A stretch of 64,000 nt of DNA from Bifiguratus adelaidae (taxonomy: Eukaryota > Mucoromycota > Endogonomycetes > Endogonales), in contig MVBO01000011.1 in assembly GCA_002261195.1 (NCBI GenBank), positions 186,001-250,000 of the forward strand. Reading direction: 5' to 3'. Each line of letters begins with the position of its first letter. Position 1 is the stretch's first letter. Position numbers and translations under genes: made by a program. Under the pieces are notes generated by a model. The model did no database searches. It worked only from the letters and a program-made list of their open reading frames with translations, and was not told the DNA's origin. Positions 11,852-23,670 of the stretch are shown piece after piece.

Positions 11852-13461
11852 TCAAAAGACTGGCGAAGATGGCGCGACTTGTGCTGTGCTTCTAGTATGT
11901 CGCTTGGTCGTGCTGTCTTCATTGGGCAGCGATCTGGTATTCACAGGGCGCGCAGTACGTTCAATGACTCCATCGCTTTTCGACTTGATCACCGGTTTTG
12001 AGGGTGCAGAGCTGCCGAATTTGTAGCCAATGACTACCTTATTGCTCTCCGCAATTGGTTGCTGAGAAAGGACTTCGAACGGCGATGGATCATCCTAGCG
12101 AGATTTAGTATGACACTGTCTAATTCAACTTCAATAGTCGTATTTCTTACCAGCGAATCATCGCAAACGAGTTGATCTGCGCTTGACTCTCGATCTAGCG
12201 GCTGCGGCTGCAAAGTAGCATGAATTTGAATGCAAACCCAGGACTGATGAATTGCCAACATACCTTATTGTCTTGATCTCGTCTCTTACTCATCAGTCCC
12301 AGCGACGACTTGGCTCTGGGAATACCAAAAGATTGCTCCCGCCTTGGGGGAAAGGCAGGCATATGTGAACCCAGTCGCGATATAAACGAGTTGTACTGAG
12401 GAGAGTTCAGAGCTTGTTGGCTTGTTGTTTTCCGAATGATCGCCGTATCTGGATTGGACTCATTAATATTGAATTGCCCCAAATTCGACATTGACATACC
12501 TGGATCAACAGTGCTTTTGGAGGAGTAGCTGGATGCATTGAGTGGAGCAGTAGATGAGGAAACGGTGCGTGGTACTGAGATGTTAATGAGAGAGAGCTCA
12601 CAGCACGAGGAAGTGCAGGTCACAATTCCACTTACAGACAGCCGGTGTTGACATAGCTGCCTCTTTCAATCGCGTCCCTTCAATCACCTTTCTTCCCTGT
12701 AACCACATTACTTAGACCATATCCTACCCATTCGACGCCGAAAGCTTACCTTTTGAGAGCAATCCCACAACCAGTCGCGGGAGACGATCTTGATGCTACC
12801 CCACGCTTTTGCCTTGTTGACCTTGATTCCTGTCTCATGCATGGCTAAAAGATGCGTTGTCCGGGGAGCGATTGCTGTTGACTTGCGCACAAGTGCATCT
12901 GAGTAGTGCCCTCCCATCACGGTGACCAGTCGTTTAATGTGTTCTCGTTGTATGCCCGAGTAATGTGTGGCACATACGACGACGTCTTGAAAACCTGTGT
13001 ATATTTGAACGTCTTGGAACTCTAAAGCGAATCTACTTACCTGGCACTGGCGCGGCTTGTAATAAGGGTCGAAATATGCGTTGCGACATGGGGTCCAGCA
13101 CAGAGCGTGCCTGTCGTACTGACGTGAGAACTCGAGGTCGTCCAAACCGGCAACACCTGTGATCACTTGCCTCTTCGCAGCATTCAAGATAGCATTCCGT
13201 AACAATACATTTACAAGACTCCTCAAACACCTCCTCTGGCAACTGGTTGATCGGCCTCATAGAACCGTCAGTGCACATTGTCTCGGCATTGGGATAACAA
13301 TCTCACCTCTTGAGCGGAACAACTACAAAGTGTCGCCGCTGATCGGGCACAGTAGCCTTGTCCACTACCCGACCACCTAATCCTTCTACATACTGCCGCA
13401 AACGCTCTATCTGGTCACCGCGGAACCCAACAAACGCGAAGCTGTAGCCTGCAAACACCAT
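11852..13461 (-). CDS. BRCT-domain DNA-damage/replication protein (TopBP1/Rtt107-type)
   Basis: Multi-exon gene. BRCT 1 begins at the N-terminus (MVFAGYSFAFVGF, GLGGRVVDKA, HFVVVPLKR) and ends with CKCIVTECYLECC. BRCT 2 is very clear: VVVCATHYSGIQREHIKRL, VMGGHYSDALV, TTHLLAM and IKIVSRDWLWDC. The remainder is a Ser-rich, probably disordered tail ending VAPSSPVF. The reading frame for BRCT 2 is restored by a 46-nt intron near 13040-12995. Tandem BRCTs bind phosphoproteins at damaged or replicating DNA. The start at 13461 is favoured by a TATAAAA element 27-33 nt upstream. The frame stays open further upstream and contains MVRDSWLNC, which resembles the end of another BRCT, so an extra N-terminal exon is possible. 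Confidence 0.75.
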
Positions 13462-13487
13462 AGTCGCGTGTGTCAAAGCAAATTGCC

Positions 13488-13494
13488 TTTTATA
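13488..13494 (-). promoter_or_regulatory. TATA box of the BRCT gene
   Basis: TATAAAA on the minus strand, 27-33 nt upstream of the ATG at 13461, the same spacing as in several other genes of this window. Confidence 0.45.
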
Positions 13495-14287
13495 TCTATC
13501 CTGGACAAAGACGCAATTTAGCCATGAGTCGCGCACCATTGATGTCGAGGTTTGGACCCAGGCAAGCCAGCACACATATTGATGAAAAGCTGTGTAGAAT
13601 GGGTAAAAGTATTAGTCATCTCGAACCCACCACGAAGGAGAGAATTCTGATAAGGATGAAACGTGAACACGAACACCAGGAAGATCAACGTGAAGAAATA
13701 TGACAAAATTCCTCATCTGAACTCCAACGTCTAGGTGTTCGTAAATCGTGCTACTTCCTTTCCTCAATGGTCACCCACTCGAATACCACAGATGCAACTT
13801 TCAGCTAGGATCTACACATGTGCGTACATGATCTCCTTGAGCGACTCTCGATCCATGATCGACAACACCGCCGCCTGGCACCGCCTAAGATATCCATTCT
13901 CTTCTTGGAATCTCGTGATAGAGATAGCGGGCCTGACACGCATGGTCCCAATCAACACAAAGTCCCACACCGAGCCACTAGCAAAATTTGGCACCGACTT
14001 CTTCACATATCCTTAACGAGAACATCCTATGCAAAGCTTTCACGCAAAGGACCATGGGAACTATCTTGCCATGAGCTGACAGGTCTCCTAACGGACAAAC
14101 TCATGTGCGACAAAGAGAAGTTGGACTGTAGCGATTTCGGTTGAATAGATATCTCAGGGAATTGGAACGGGTCGATCGTGGTGGATTGCTGGACGATAAC
14201 TGACGAAACCGAGTCCGGATGGGGAAAATGCTGCCGTCGACAAGAAGCATACTTGGTAGCGTGCGCTGCCGCTGTATATAGCGAAAC

Positions 14288-14572
14288 ATGCTACAGCAGA
14301 AGAAACAATGTATCTTTCATGATGAGGGTACTCAACAAGCAGTTTACATTTTATCTGTCGAATTACCTGATGCATGCATCGCTGAAGTTGCAATCGGACC
14401 AACTACAACGGAATCCTTGCAAGTCACCCGGATGGGTCATGAACAACCTAATCACGGCTACGATTTCCTACACCCGGCAGAGAGGCGACACATCTTGGAA
14501 ATCATGGATGCAATGAGCGGCGCGTTACCTGAGCAAAGCGTCAATTGTCCGGAGTTTAGTGATGAGAGCTAG
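14288..14572 (+). CDS. Possible small orphan gene
   Basis: A 94-codon frame with protein-like composition (VYILSVELPDACIAEVAIG, FLHPAERRHILEIMDAM) and no recognisable domain. A TATATAG lies about 14 nt before the ATG, which is closer than elsewhere in the window. It sits in the roughly 1.2-kb interval between the BRCT gene and YAE1; other short frames on both strands here (13735-14144) look random. It could instead be the last exon of an unrecognised gene. Confidence 0.3.
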   Translation: MLQQKKQCIFHDEGTQQAVYILSVELPDACIAEVAIGPTTTESLQVTRMGHEQPNHGYDFLHPAERRHILEIMDAMSGALPEQSVNCPEFSDES

Positions 14573-14760
14573 ATGTGGACTCCTAGAGAGTGTGGACTTG
14601 AAATGAGTCCGCGCCGAATGTTTCATCAAATGCTGTATTTCCACAATATGAGCACGTCAATATACCATAGAATTAGATACATTATCGCAATCATCTTGTC
14701 TCCAATGCCATTTCACGCCATTGTCTTTGAAAATGTGCACTGGCTTTCCTTTTATAACGA

Positions 14761-15460
14761 ATGGCGGAAGACGACCTTTGGGACAGTTCGGACGATGACT
14801 TGATCTATGACCGCAAGATTGCCGAACGCACCTGGGAGAGACTACAGGATGAACATGGCAATGTAAGTTTAGGCCATTGCAATGGACTTGCACGCTGGAT
14901 CAATCTCTAATGCACCGAATCAGTATGGATTCAAAGAAGGCATCACGGAAGGAAAAGAGGCAACTTTGCAACAAGGTTTCAATGAAGGGTACAAGGAAGG
15001 CAGTGAAATGGGCAGGATAGCAGGAAAGCTTCGAGGGATCGTCAAGTGAGTTGTGCAGACCTTTGTGACGTCGCATCTGCTAAACCCATTTAGCACGTTG
15101 CTGACATTAACGCCTTCGAAATACGCCACAGGCTCACCAAGTGCAGCCACGCTACAAGAACTCACGGACCTGGATCGCGAATTAACAGCCATCAACTTTT
15201 CAGACATCTTTACGAAAGAATACTTTTACCCGGAGGTATTATCCTGCCAACACTCTACGAATGAGGGAGGCTGCGCTGGCGCATGTTCAGGAGGCAAGGA
15301 GGGCGACGCTTGTTGCAAAGGTACCGGAGCACCATGTACCTGTACATCATCCCACAGGAATCCCAACGCCATACCAATGGAATACCTTGCGCCTTACATC
15401 CAGCGCGTACGAGCGGTAGCCGATTCATTTGACCTGGCCAATCTTGCCGAGGACTTCTAA
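14761..15460 (+). CDS. YAE1: YAE1, cytosolic Fe-S protein assembly adaptor
   Basis: Exons 14761-14862, 14924-15045 and 15094-15460, about 196 aa. The acidic N-terminus MAEDDLWDSSDDD is followed across the first junction by a run of G-x3 repeats (YGFKEGITEGKE, FNEGYKEGSEMGRIAGK), the deca-GX3 motif of YAE1/LTO1 proteins. YAE1 with LTO1 links the cytosolic iron-sulfur targeting complex to the ABC protein RLI1/ABCE1. The second half has a compact cysteine-rich patch with seven Cys in about 32 residues (GGCAGACSGGKEGDACCKG among them), which I do not associate with the family. All splice phases agree. No TATA box is seen. Confidence 0.9.
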
Positions 15461-15508
15461 GCCTGATTGTATTCTTGTAAATACACATGTGTACACATTC
15501 TAGAGCAT

Positions 15509-16687
15509 CTATAGAGTAATTTGCTTCTCGAAAGTCCAAGCATCTATGTCATCCATCTCTTTCCAGGCATCTCTGCTAAACTGAACAAGAAGACCATCCC
15601 AGGCCGGGCCGGCCACGAATTCCTTGATCTCCCTCAATTCCGTTTCCACCTTGTAATGATCAATCCAATGGCTCCATCCAATAAGCCATGATCGTTGTAG
15701 CCCACCATCCAACAACTCACGCGACATATCGATGGCTTGACCGACAGAGAAATGACTGACGTAGGGATGGCGCATCAAGGCATCTACCACCAGGTACCGC
15801 ACCCTAGCCGCCTTTAGGACCGCCATGGAGTCCTCAGGCACATGGTTCACGTCGGAGAGGTAGGCGAGACTTCCTCCGTCGGGCGTTGAAAAAAGGAATC
15901 CGCTGCAAATGTAGGGTAATCGGTCGGTGAGATGGTATCCGTGATGAAGTGGGAGTGCGATAATGGAAAGAGGGCTGGAGATGGGGAAGGCGAGGGAGAA
16001 GGGTTCGAGGTGATCGATGATTTGGAAGGTAAATTGCGCGACGGATCCTCCACTGTTTCCTAGCGTCAGATCAGATCCAGAGCGACAGTGTATTACTTAC
16101 CCTGTGGCTTTGGAGCTGTCGACCAGATATGGAAAAGCCCTTTCAACGCAACTCTTGGTTTCCTTGGTCAGGTAGATGGGTATGCCTCGACCATTGGTAG
16201 CCATGGTCCAGGCACGCAAATCATCCAATCCGAGCACAGCATCCGCATGGTCGTGGGTAAGGAGAACAGCGTCGACATGCGTAATGTGATATCGTGGAAA
16301 GTGCGTGCGGGCAGCATCTGACAGGGCCTTTAGTGTCAATAGGGTGTGGAGAGGCATGTCAAGCCGCGCATCACTCACCTAGAAACGTTTTACCGCAATC
16401 GATCAGCAGGTTCCTATTGCCACGGTCAGACATGCCAAGGACCACCTGGTCACCATGACCTACCATGTCTTCGTCTTGCCGTGCCCCATCGTCTCCTTGA
16501 CTTGCACTAGCGCACTGACATTACGACGGTAATTCTTACGACCTTCTGGCGTCATGCTCGAATTGCAGACATAACATTTCTTTGCTGGATCCGTCAAGCA
16601 TGGCACCAGTGGTGTAGAAGCAGAGCATCCAGTGCCAAGGAAGATGATATTGTCTATAGTAGTTTTCGTGTATCCGTTCTGAACCAT
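15509..16687 (-). CDS. Metallo-beta-lactamase-fold hydrolase (PhnP-like phosphodiesterase type)
   Basis: Spliced protein of about 310 aa. It starts MVQNGYTKTTIDNIIFLGTG, then has NLLIDCGKTF and, after an intron, VDAVLLTHDHADA, the metal-binding HxHxD motif. Downstream histidines (LPLHHGYH, SDVNHVPED, GWSHW) fit the remaining ligands. The layout matches PhnP-like cyclic phosphodiesterases and related fungal MBL hydrolases rather than RNase Z; the exact substrate is unknown. The upstream ATG at 16753 would overlap the MRD1 stop, so 16687 is preferred. It lies head-to-tail with MRD1, 55 bp apart, and its stop is 48 bp from that of YAE1. Confidence 0.85.
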
Positions 16688-16742
16688 TAAGTACAACAAT
16701 GAAAAGATGCAAATGTGAAATGATCGGAGGTCGATCACTTTA

Positions 16743-19604
16743 TCATTCTTCATCTTCTTCGCCGTCCAAGTTCACTCTTCGTCGCTTCTTGTCATTCTCT
16801 TCTTCAGCCACATAGCCACGACCAGTCTTTTCGCGTAAGGCTTCAACACCCTCGACGTCTTGTGCCCACTCGAGGACAAGATGTCGACCGTACAAATGGA
16901 TACTGGACATTTGCTTGTAAACATTCTCGGCTTCCTGATGGGTCAAGAAATCCAAAAAGGCGAAACCACGATGACCTCCAGAGAACTTGCTCGGTAAACG
17001 AAGGGACTTTAGGTGACCATAAGAACTAGAAGGCGGTTGAGCGTACAGACTTTCGGGATCTAATCGTCATCACTTACCCAAACAACTCGCGCAGATCCTT
17101 CTTGGTGGCCTCAAAGGGTACATTGCGTACCACAAGTTTGGTACTCTTGTTAGCCTTGGTCTTGCGCTCGCTAGGTTCATCGGCAGCCTGTCGATGGGAG
17201 AATTTTATGTCGAGCACATGGTCGTCCAGCACGGTGCCTTTCATGGCGTTCAGGGCGTTTTGCGCAGTGTCATGGTCCTTGAATTCGACAAAGCCGAAAC
17301 CCATGGACAATTTGCCACCCGGTTTCTTGGGATCTGGTTTAGTCCTCACTCGCGCCGTGCGATATCCAGGTACGGCCTGGAAAAGCTCCTGCAATTTGCG
17401 TTCGGTGGTGCTGAAATTGAGGTTCTTGACAAACAGGGTGGCGACTTGGGCTGTGTCTTCTTCTTCCTCTGCTGGAGCGCTTGTCAAGAGATCAGCAGCC
17501 TTCATGGGTGCTTCAATGGTCACTTTGCCAGAAGGGTTCTCCTTGTCGAAAGGCTTCTCAAAGATGCCTACCGGGGCCTTCTCTAGGTACAAGAGCGTAT
17601 CCTTGTATCGCTTGTAGGCCAAATGTGAAAAGGCAGAGCGTGCTTCTGTGGGTTCTAAGAACTCGACTATGGCCAAGGTACGGGCAGACGGTATGAGGAT
17701 CCTGCCGATATCTCCATGACGGCCGAATAGCTCTCGAAGCTCTTCTTCGGAGGTGCCGTACGGTATGTTCTTGACGAGAATGACCGTGTCGCTCCGCTCC
17801 TTTTTGCCAAATTGCTCAAGTTGTATACCGTGCTGCTCAAGGTACTCTTTGGTTTCTGCAACAAGCTGCGTTTCAGCGAGTGCCAGTCGCACTGCTTGAT
17901 TGTCGGCGTGAGGGTTGAGTAATTCGGACTTGGGAATATTGAGACGCGCAGAGATGGAATCGGCAATCGCGTCTTGCTATATACACAATCAGCCAGTGTC
18001 ACGCAAACTTGCCTTACGCACTTACGTTCATGTAGAGCGTATTCCAATTGAATTCACTTCCGCGAGCAGCCTTTCGCATCTTTTCTTTTTGAGTCTTGAT
18101 ACTACCCGTCGGTAGCTCTTCTTCCTGCTTTTGTGGTTTCTCCTTTGCAGGCAAAATGTGCAATAAGCGACCCTGGAAAGACTGGGAATCCAGTGCCTTG
18201 TATGCCTTGAGAGCATGTTCTGGCATCAGGTATAGAATATAGGCATAGCCTTTGGGAGCCTTTGTGTCTTTTGCTATGGGCATGTGTATCTGGAATGGCG
18301 TTTGTGAGCCCTGCAATCACGCGACAAGCCACAGCGTGTCCTTTAACCTACCTCTGACAGCATGCCAAACTTTTCAAACAGTTTGCGCAAGTCCTTTTCT
18401 TCGCACGTATAGGGAAGGTTTCGAACAAAAAGTCGACCAGTGTCTTGAATTTGTTCCTCAGGTGAGAGGGTTTCGGAGGGTTCCGGGACAGGCGTGGGTT
18501 TAAATGGTGTTGATGAGGAGTTGGAAAGGTGATTGGTGTCGTCTGGGTTGTCATTTGGAGTCGCGTCGCCTTGCGGCAATTGTTCTGAATCGGCGGCGGC
18601 CTCTTCTGCCTTTTCGTCGTCTCTCTCCTCGTCCGAAGAGTCGTCCATGAGGGTCATTCTTGATTTGAGATATTCTGCGTCGGTGAGCGCATCGTCCTTG
18701 GCTGCCTCATTCTGTACTTGCTCCGACTGAACTGGCTCCTCGGCCTGTTCCTTGGCTTTTGGCAATTCCTCGTACTCGTCCTCTTCGTTATCCGAGTCCT
18801 CAAACTTGACATGTACCTTGGTGAGCAATTGTCCCTGGCCCCCTGTCTTTTTGTTGGCAACCGCGACCGCTTCCACCTTTGGTGCAGCCTTCTTGTTGAG
18901 TTGTATGGCTGGAAGTGAATCATCGTTAGCCCATGTCCGACCTTTGCGAGGTCCAGATCCCATGACGTCGAGAAATTCCTTCAATTTCTCATTCGTTTCG
19001 CCTTCAAACAATAATCGCATGTGTTCCTTTTTCTTTTCAAGGTTCCTTTGAAATTCCGCATCGCGTTCCGCTTTACGATCAGTTTGTGCTTCAATGTGAG
19101 CCGTTGTCTTGGAGCTGGGTATAGGGAGTTTGTGCAATCTGGCATGGGCGGTGGATCCTAGGGAGTGCATGGACCATGGTCGAGGCAACGAAGGATCCCC
19201 AATCTAACACTTCATTAGTAATGTCCTGCCATCTCTTAAACACTTGCCACCTACCGCTTTGGCTTTCTCAACCGTAATTTTTGATGTATCGATAAATGTA
19301 TCGTTAAAGTACTTTAGAGCCGCCTTGGCCTCCTTTTCCGTCTTGTACCCAATATACGCAAATCGACGAGAAACTCCTTGCCTAATTCAAACAGCATTCA
19401 TAAGTCTTGTTTTCAATAGACCATTCAGCCTACTTACGACGTCTTCATGAGTTTAGCGTCAGTAATCTCTCCTTGTGCACCAAAGTGCTCCCTCAACCTG
19501 TCTTCTGACAAGTGTTTGGGTAAGTTCTTGACCACCAATCGAGACCTATGTAGAGTAAACCACGCGTTAGTATGTCCATACAGGAAAGCAAGACCAGCTT
19601 ACAT
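16743..19604 (-). CDS. MRD1: MRD1, multiple RNA-binding domain pre-rRNA processing factor
   Basis: About 800 aa with five RRMs: [17 protein letters not shown] at the N-terminus, [51 protein letters not shown] and [17 protein letters not shown]. An acidic linker separates RRM 1 and RRM 2. This number and order is that of yeast MRD1 (RBM19 in animals), a nucleolar factor needed for 18S rRNA processing in the SSU processome. The initiator is split: AT at 19604-19603 is joined to G at 19545 across a 57-nt GTAAGC...TAG intron. The spliced start [10 protein letters not shown] matches other fungal MRD1 proteins, which supports the reading. Confidence 0.93.
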
Positions 19605-20126
19605 GTCCGAAAGAGACGGTTTAATTTTTTTTTACAGAAAAATTGACTTTAGCGGAGACAAACGAGAGAAAAGCGATGGTAAGAAGAGAGGAGAAGAGAA
19701 GAAAGAGGGGAATGGATGAGAGAGAAGAGGGAATCTGGGAGCTAGGAAAGGTAAAATAGAGAAAGAGTGAAAAGGAATATCAGAAGGTGAGAAGACGATG
19801 AAGGATGGTAAGATATAGAGAGAAGGAGTGAGCCATACAGTACTAGAAGAAACCTGTGCCTACCCACGGTATGGATTAGAATAGAGAGGTCAAAGTTGAT
19901 ACTAGGATGACTCCTATGCCTCAACGCAATCCATTTGCTATCAATGGGTTGCACATGATCGCATCCCATATCCACGCTCCTCAAAAAGAACAAGCGCAGA
20001 TAGCCACGTTTTCGCTCTTTGTGTCTCGATCGAAATTCCCTAAGCTTGGCAGCTTTTCCTACTCTCTCCCTCTCCACGCCATCTGTCTCTCTTTCCTCTT
20101 TTCCTCTTCGCTGACCTCCATTAGCC
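19605..20126. promoter_or_regulatory. Divergent intergenic region between MRD1 and the ABCA gene
   Basis: 522 bp between two divergent starts. It carries a long GA-rich tract (about 19650-19850) and a CT-rich stretch before the ABCA start (about 20040-20120). Open frames across it are low-complexity products of these tracts, not genes. Confidence 0.4.
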
Positions 20127-23100
20127 ATGGAGGAGGCACTCCCTGTCCCTTCCACTGGCCCAAGGTCACCTTCTCCATTTCTTGAGCAGCGTGACATAGA
20201 GGCTGAGGTGAAGGCGCGGAAGAAGAACTCCTTTGTGGTCTTTGGCGAGCAGTTAGGAGTCATGCTACGACGAAACTTTATTCTCATGGTAATCAATGGC
20301 TTCATACTGTCCTTGGTGACCTTGTGGCTGACCGACTCCCTTTGTAGTATCGGCACCGCATCGCAACGCTTGCTCAAATGATTATCGCTCCCGTCATTTT
20401 CCTTCTCATTCTCTATATCCTTCAAGTAGCCAGTAACAATAAGCGTTCGGTGAGTCATATAAAGCATAACGCGATGTCTATGGCAAACTCATGCGCGCCT
20501 TCTGCAGCAATCCAACTATAATCCGGAAGAATATCCCCTCGAGCTCGTGCAGCCATGCCAGGTGAGCTTGCGCATTACCGTGGTCTGCTGAGCAACAACA
20601 TTGACTGTAAGACTAGGGATATACAATGTCATCACCATGTATCAACCTCCTATATACTCCCGATACACCCCAAACCCGCCAAATTCTCTCGATCTTTGAT
20701 AACACGAATGCTGCTCGGCTACAGGCGGAAGGGATCGATGCCAAGCCATGGGGTTTTCACAATGTGAATGGTAACTTGTCTACCAGTCAGGCCCCAGATG
20801 GCCAATGGGGCATGGTCCCTGTCGCCGATGCGCAGACAATCTATGACTATGTCTTGGCGAATCCGAACACGACCATGTATGGTAAGTATTCCGCTGCGGC
20901 CGTCGCACATGTATTGACCTTGACAAGGCATCGAATTGAATATATTGCCTGGTAATGTGACCAACTATCGTTATCAACTCTGGTTCAATGTGACATCGAC
21001 GGCCAACAGCACCGATGCCTTTGGCGCTCAACTCTTGGCGCTAGAGCGCGGTCTGGACGAAGCTATCAGTAAGTGGAGCATGAGATGACAAGAGCGCATC
21101 AGTTACTTATGGCCCGCAGTCACCTATGCGAATGATCCAACCGTCACCACCACCTCTACAACCACCTTCAACATTCGCCTCAAGGATTGGCCTGTCGTCC
21201 CGCCTACTCAAGAGGATCAAAACATTGTAACCTCCACCGGTGCCATGTTCTTCTTTTGTTCCAACATGATCATCTTTATCAACATTCTCAACACCATTGT
21301 CAGTGAAAAGGAAGCAAAGCTCACTCATTCCCTGGTCATGTTTGGTCTCAAGAAAGAAGTCTACTGGATCTCACACTTTCTGAGTAATGCGGTCATCGTG
21401 GTCATTTGCTCTCTAGTCACCGTCGGCATCGGTATCGGCATGGGGTTTGAAGTCTTCAAGAATGCCAACTTTGGTGCCATGTTTCTTACCTTCTTTCTCT
21501 TTGGCATTAGTATGAACTGCTTTGCCTTCTTCATCACTGTCTTTTGCAAACGGTCTCGCGTGGCTGTCCTTATTGGTATATTCATGTTTGTCATTGGTCT
21601 CTTGTTCCAGTCCTTTGCCTTCAACTCCAACTACACGGGTTACATATGGTGGGACTCGCATACAAACAAGGCTGGCTGGATCGTCCTGGTCTTCTTCCCC
21701 TTCTTCAATTTTGGCAAGGTGTTTTTGGATATCAGTGAATATACAGCCGGCATGGTCGATCAACTGACAAACACGGCAATTCCTGGGCCTGGCTTTGCAT
21801 GGAGCAATTTGTACGACAAGATACCCAGCAATTATTTGCCAGTCTACGACACGTCGGGGCGAAAGCCAGACGTACCAGCTCCTATTCAGTCATGGTACTT
21901 TATGCTCATGGATCTAGCCGTTTATGCCCTCTTGACCTGGTACTTGGACAAGATCATTCCCGATGAATTCGGACAGTGTCGCCATCCGCTCTTCTTCCTC
22001 TTCCCATCCACGTATGGTATCAAGCTCAAGCGCGGGCGATTAGCTCTCGATGATTGGCTCGCTCGCGTTCAAAAGAAGACCGGCGGACCGATGCCGCTTG
22101 AAGATGACGATGATGATGTCGCCAGAGAACGCGACGCGGCTTTCGATCCCGAAATTGAACCGGCCTTGCGCATCAGTAATCTTCGACGCGTGTATCGTCA
22201 ATCCATCTTCCGACGCTCAAAGCTGGACAAGGTCGCCGTCGATGATTTGTGTCTTACTATGCCTGAAGGTAAATTGTTGGCACTGCTGGGACAGAACGGT
22301 GCCGGCAAATCCACGGCAATGAACATCTTGTCCGGTCTCAATCCAGCAACTGCTGGAGATGCATTGCTCTATGGCCTTTCGGTACGCAAAGACATGGATT
22401 CCATCCGTACCATCATGGGGGTGTGTCCCCAACATGATGTCTTGTTCACGGAGATGACGGCCAAGGAGCACGTGGAGCTGTACGCGGGTATCAAGGGTGT
22501 TCCTAGTCATCAGATCAAGCAACTCACCAAGGAACGCTTGAAGGCTGTGCGCTTATGGAAAGTCAAGGACAAACTTTGCGGCCAATACTCGGGAGGTATG
22601 AAGCGACGTCTGAGTGTTGTTATTGCCACGCTCGGTGATCCACGCATTGTCTTTCTGGATGAGCCGACCACGGGTATGGATCCGGTGAACCGTCGACACG
22701 TTTGGTCATTTTTGGAGCAATTCAAGAGGGGCAGAGTTGTTGTCTTGACGACCCATTCCATGGAGGAGGCTGATGTACTCTCGGATCGTATTTGCGTGAT
22801 GGCTCATGGTCGTCTTCGCGCTCTGGGTAACTCGATCCATCTCAAGAACAAATTTGGGGCTGGATACCGCGTCTCTCTCGTCACGACACCCTCAGACTCG
22901 GAAGACGTCAAATCGATGGTGATGGCTCAGATCCCTGACGCCATGCTCGAAGACGATTCCGCCGGTGGACTGATTTACCAGTTTCCACTCACCTCAATGC
23001 CGCATATTCCCACTTTTGTCCAATGGTTGGAGGACAAACAGGACGGCAGTGAGAGAATCAAGGCCTGGGGTATCTCTCAGACCACCTTGGAAGAAGTATT

Positions 23101-23218
23101 TTTGCGATTGATTCGAGATGCTAATCCAGGAGGATACAGTGGATATGATCCAACCAAGAGTGCGGATCCTGTGGCAGAGAAGGGGCCGCTTCGACGACGA
23201 CGGTTCAAAAAGAACTAA
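20127..23218 (+). CDS. ABCA-subfamily half-size ABC transporter
   Basis: Six exons up to a long 3' exon. Topology is one membrane domain followed by one nucleotide-binding domain. The N-terminus has one helix after RRNF, then a large lumenal/extracellular loop (TPDTPQTRQIL; N-glycosylation sites such as NVTN). Several helices follow (FFFCSNMIIFINILN, AVIVVICSLVTVGIGIG, VAVLIGIFMFVIGLLF). The ABC domain has Walker A GQNGAGKST, signature YSGGMKRRLS, Walker B IVFLDEPTTGMDP and the H-loop TTHSME. The loop placement and PxxPTxEDQN-like segment before the helices point to the ABCA (lipid transporter) subfamily. With a single TMD-NBD it must dimerise. Substrate is unknown; lipid is an inference. Confidence 0.88.
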
Positions 23219-23325
23219 ATTTCGTATGTTACAGCCCAATCAACTTATGTACAATGGATTCCCTTTTGCCTTCTTTCCCTCCCTTTTACGTAGGACTCGC
23301 CTTCTCTCCTGCCATGATGGAAGTC

Positions 23326-23670
23326 TTAACTCCCCTGGGGTTTCTCTTGCGACTCCTCTCCACCAAAACTCGCTCGTCGAATACGTTCAAACGTATTGTG
23401 CAGTGACATGGACGTGGGCATCAACTTGGGCATATACGTCTCTTCAGGAGCCGATTGTGCACCAGAAAAACCAGCAGCCGTTCCAGACGGTCGTCTCAAC
23501 AGTCCGAATCCGGCTGGAGGACTCGAAGCCATGGGCGACGTGGCATCGGTAGAACTCTTGGAGTTTCGGCGAAAGGTCGGTTGTGCATGGTACGATGGAC
23601 AACCTGAGGTGTGGTCTGAGAAGGAGTCAATCTTCTCAAACGAACGTCCACACTTGCATCGGAATGGCAT
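23326..23670 (-). CDS. Small CxC...C zinc-finger protein
   Basis: Single-exon frame of 114 aa. The N-terminus MPFRCKCGRSFEKIDSFSDH continues with TSGCPSYH, giving a Cys/Cys/His/Cys arrangement like a short C2HC finger. The rest is Ser/Pro-rich and probably disordered. Similar small proteins with an N-terminal finger of this type occur in fungi, to my memory without defined function. It converges on the ABCA gene with 107 bp between stops. Confidence 0.7.
   Translation of the reverse strand: MPFRCKCGRSFEKIDSFSDHTSGCPSYHAQPTFRRNSKSSTDATSPMASSPPAGFGLLRRPSGTAAGFSGAQSAPEETYMPKLMPTSMSLHNTFERIRRASFGGEESQEKPQGS

Noticed and set aside
11649-12026. 125-codon plus frame
   Set aside because: Antisense to the start of monooxygenase copy 2 and the end of the BRCT gene.
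13461-13577. Upstream extension of the BRCT protein (MVRDSWLNC)
   Set aside because: It resembles a BRCT end but has no supporting upstream exons, and a TATA box sits inside it; kept only as an alternative.
13600-13660. Possible tRNA B-box (GGTTCGAG on the minus strand)
   Set aside because: Flanking bases do not form a T-stem or acceptor stem; it is near a branch-site/acceptor-like sequence.
19742-20467. 241-codon minus frame
   Set aside because: Crosses the GA/CT-rich divergent promoter and is antisense to ABCA exons; composition is low-complexity.
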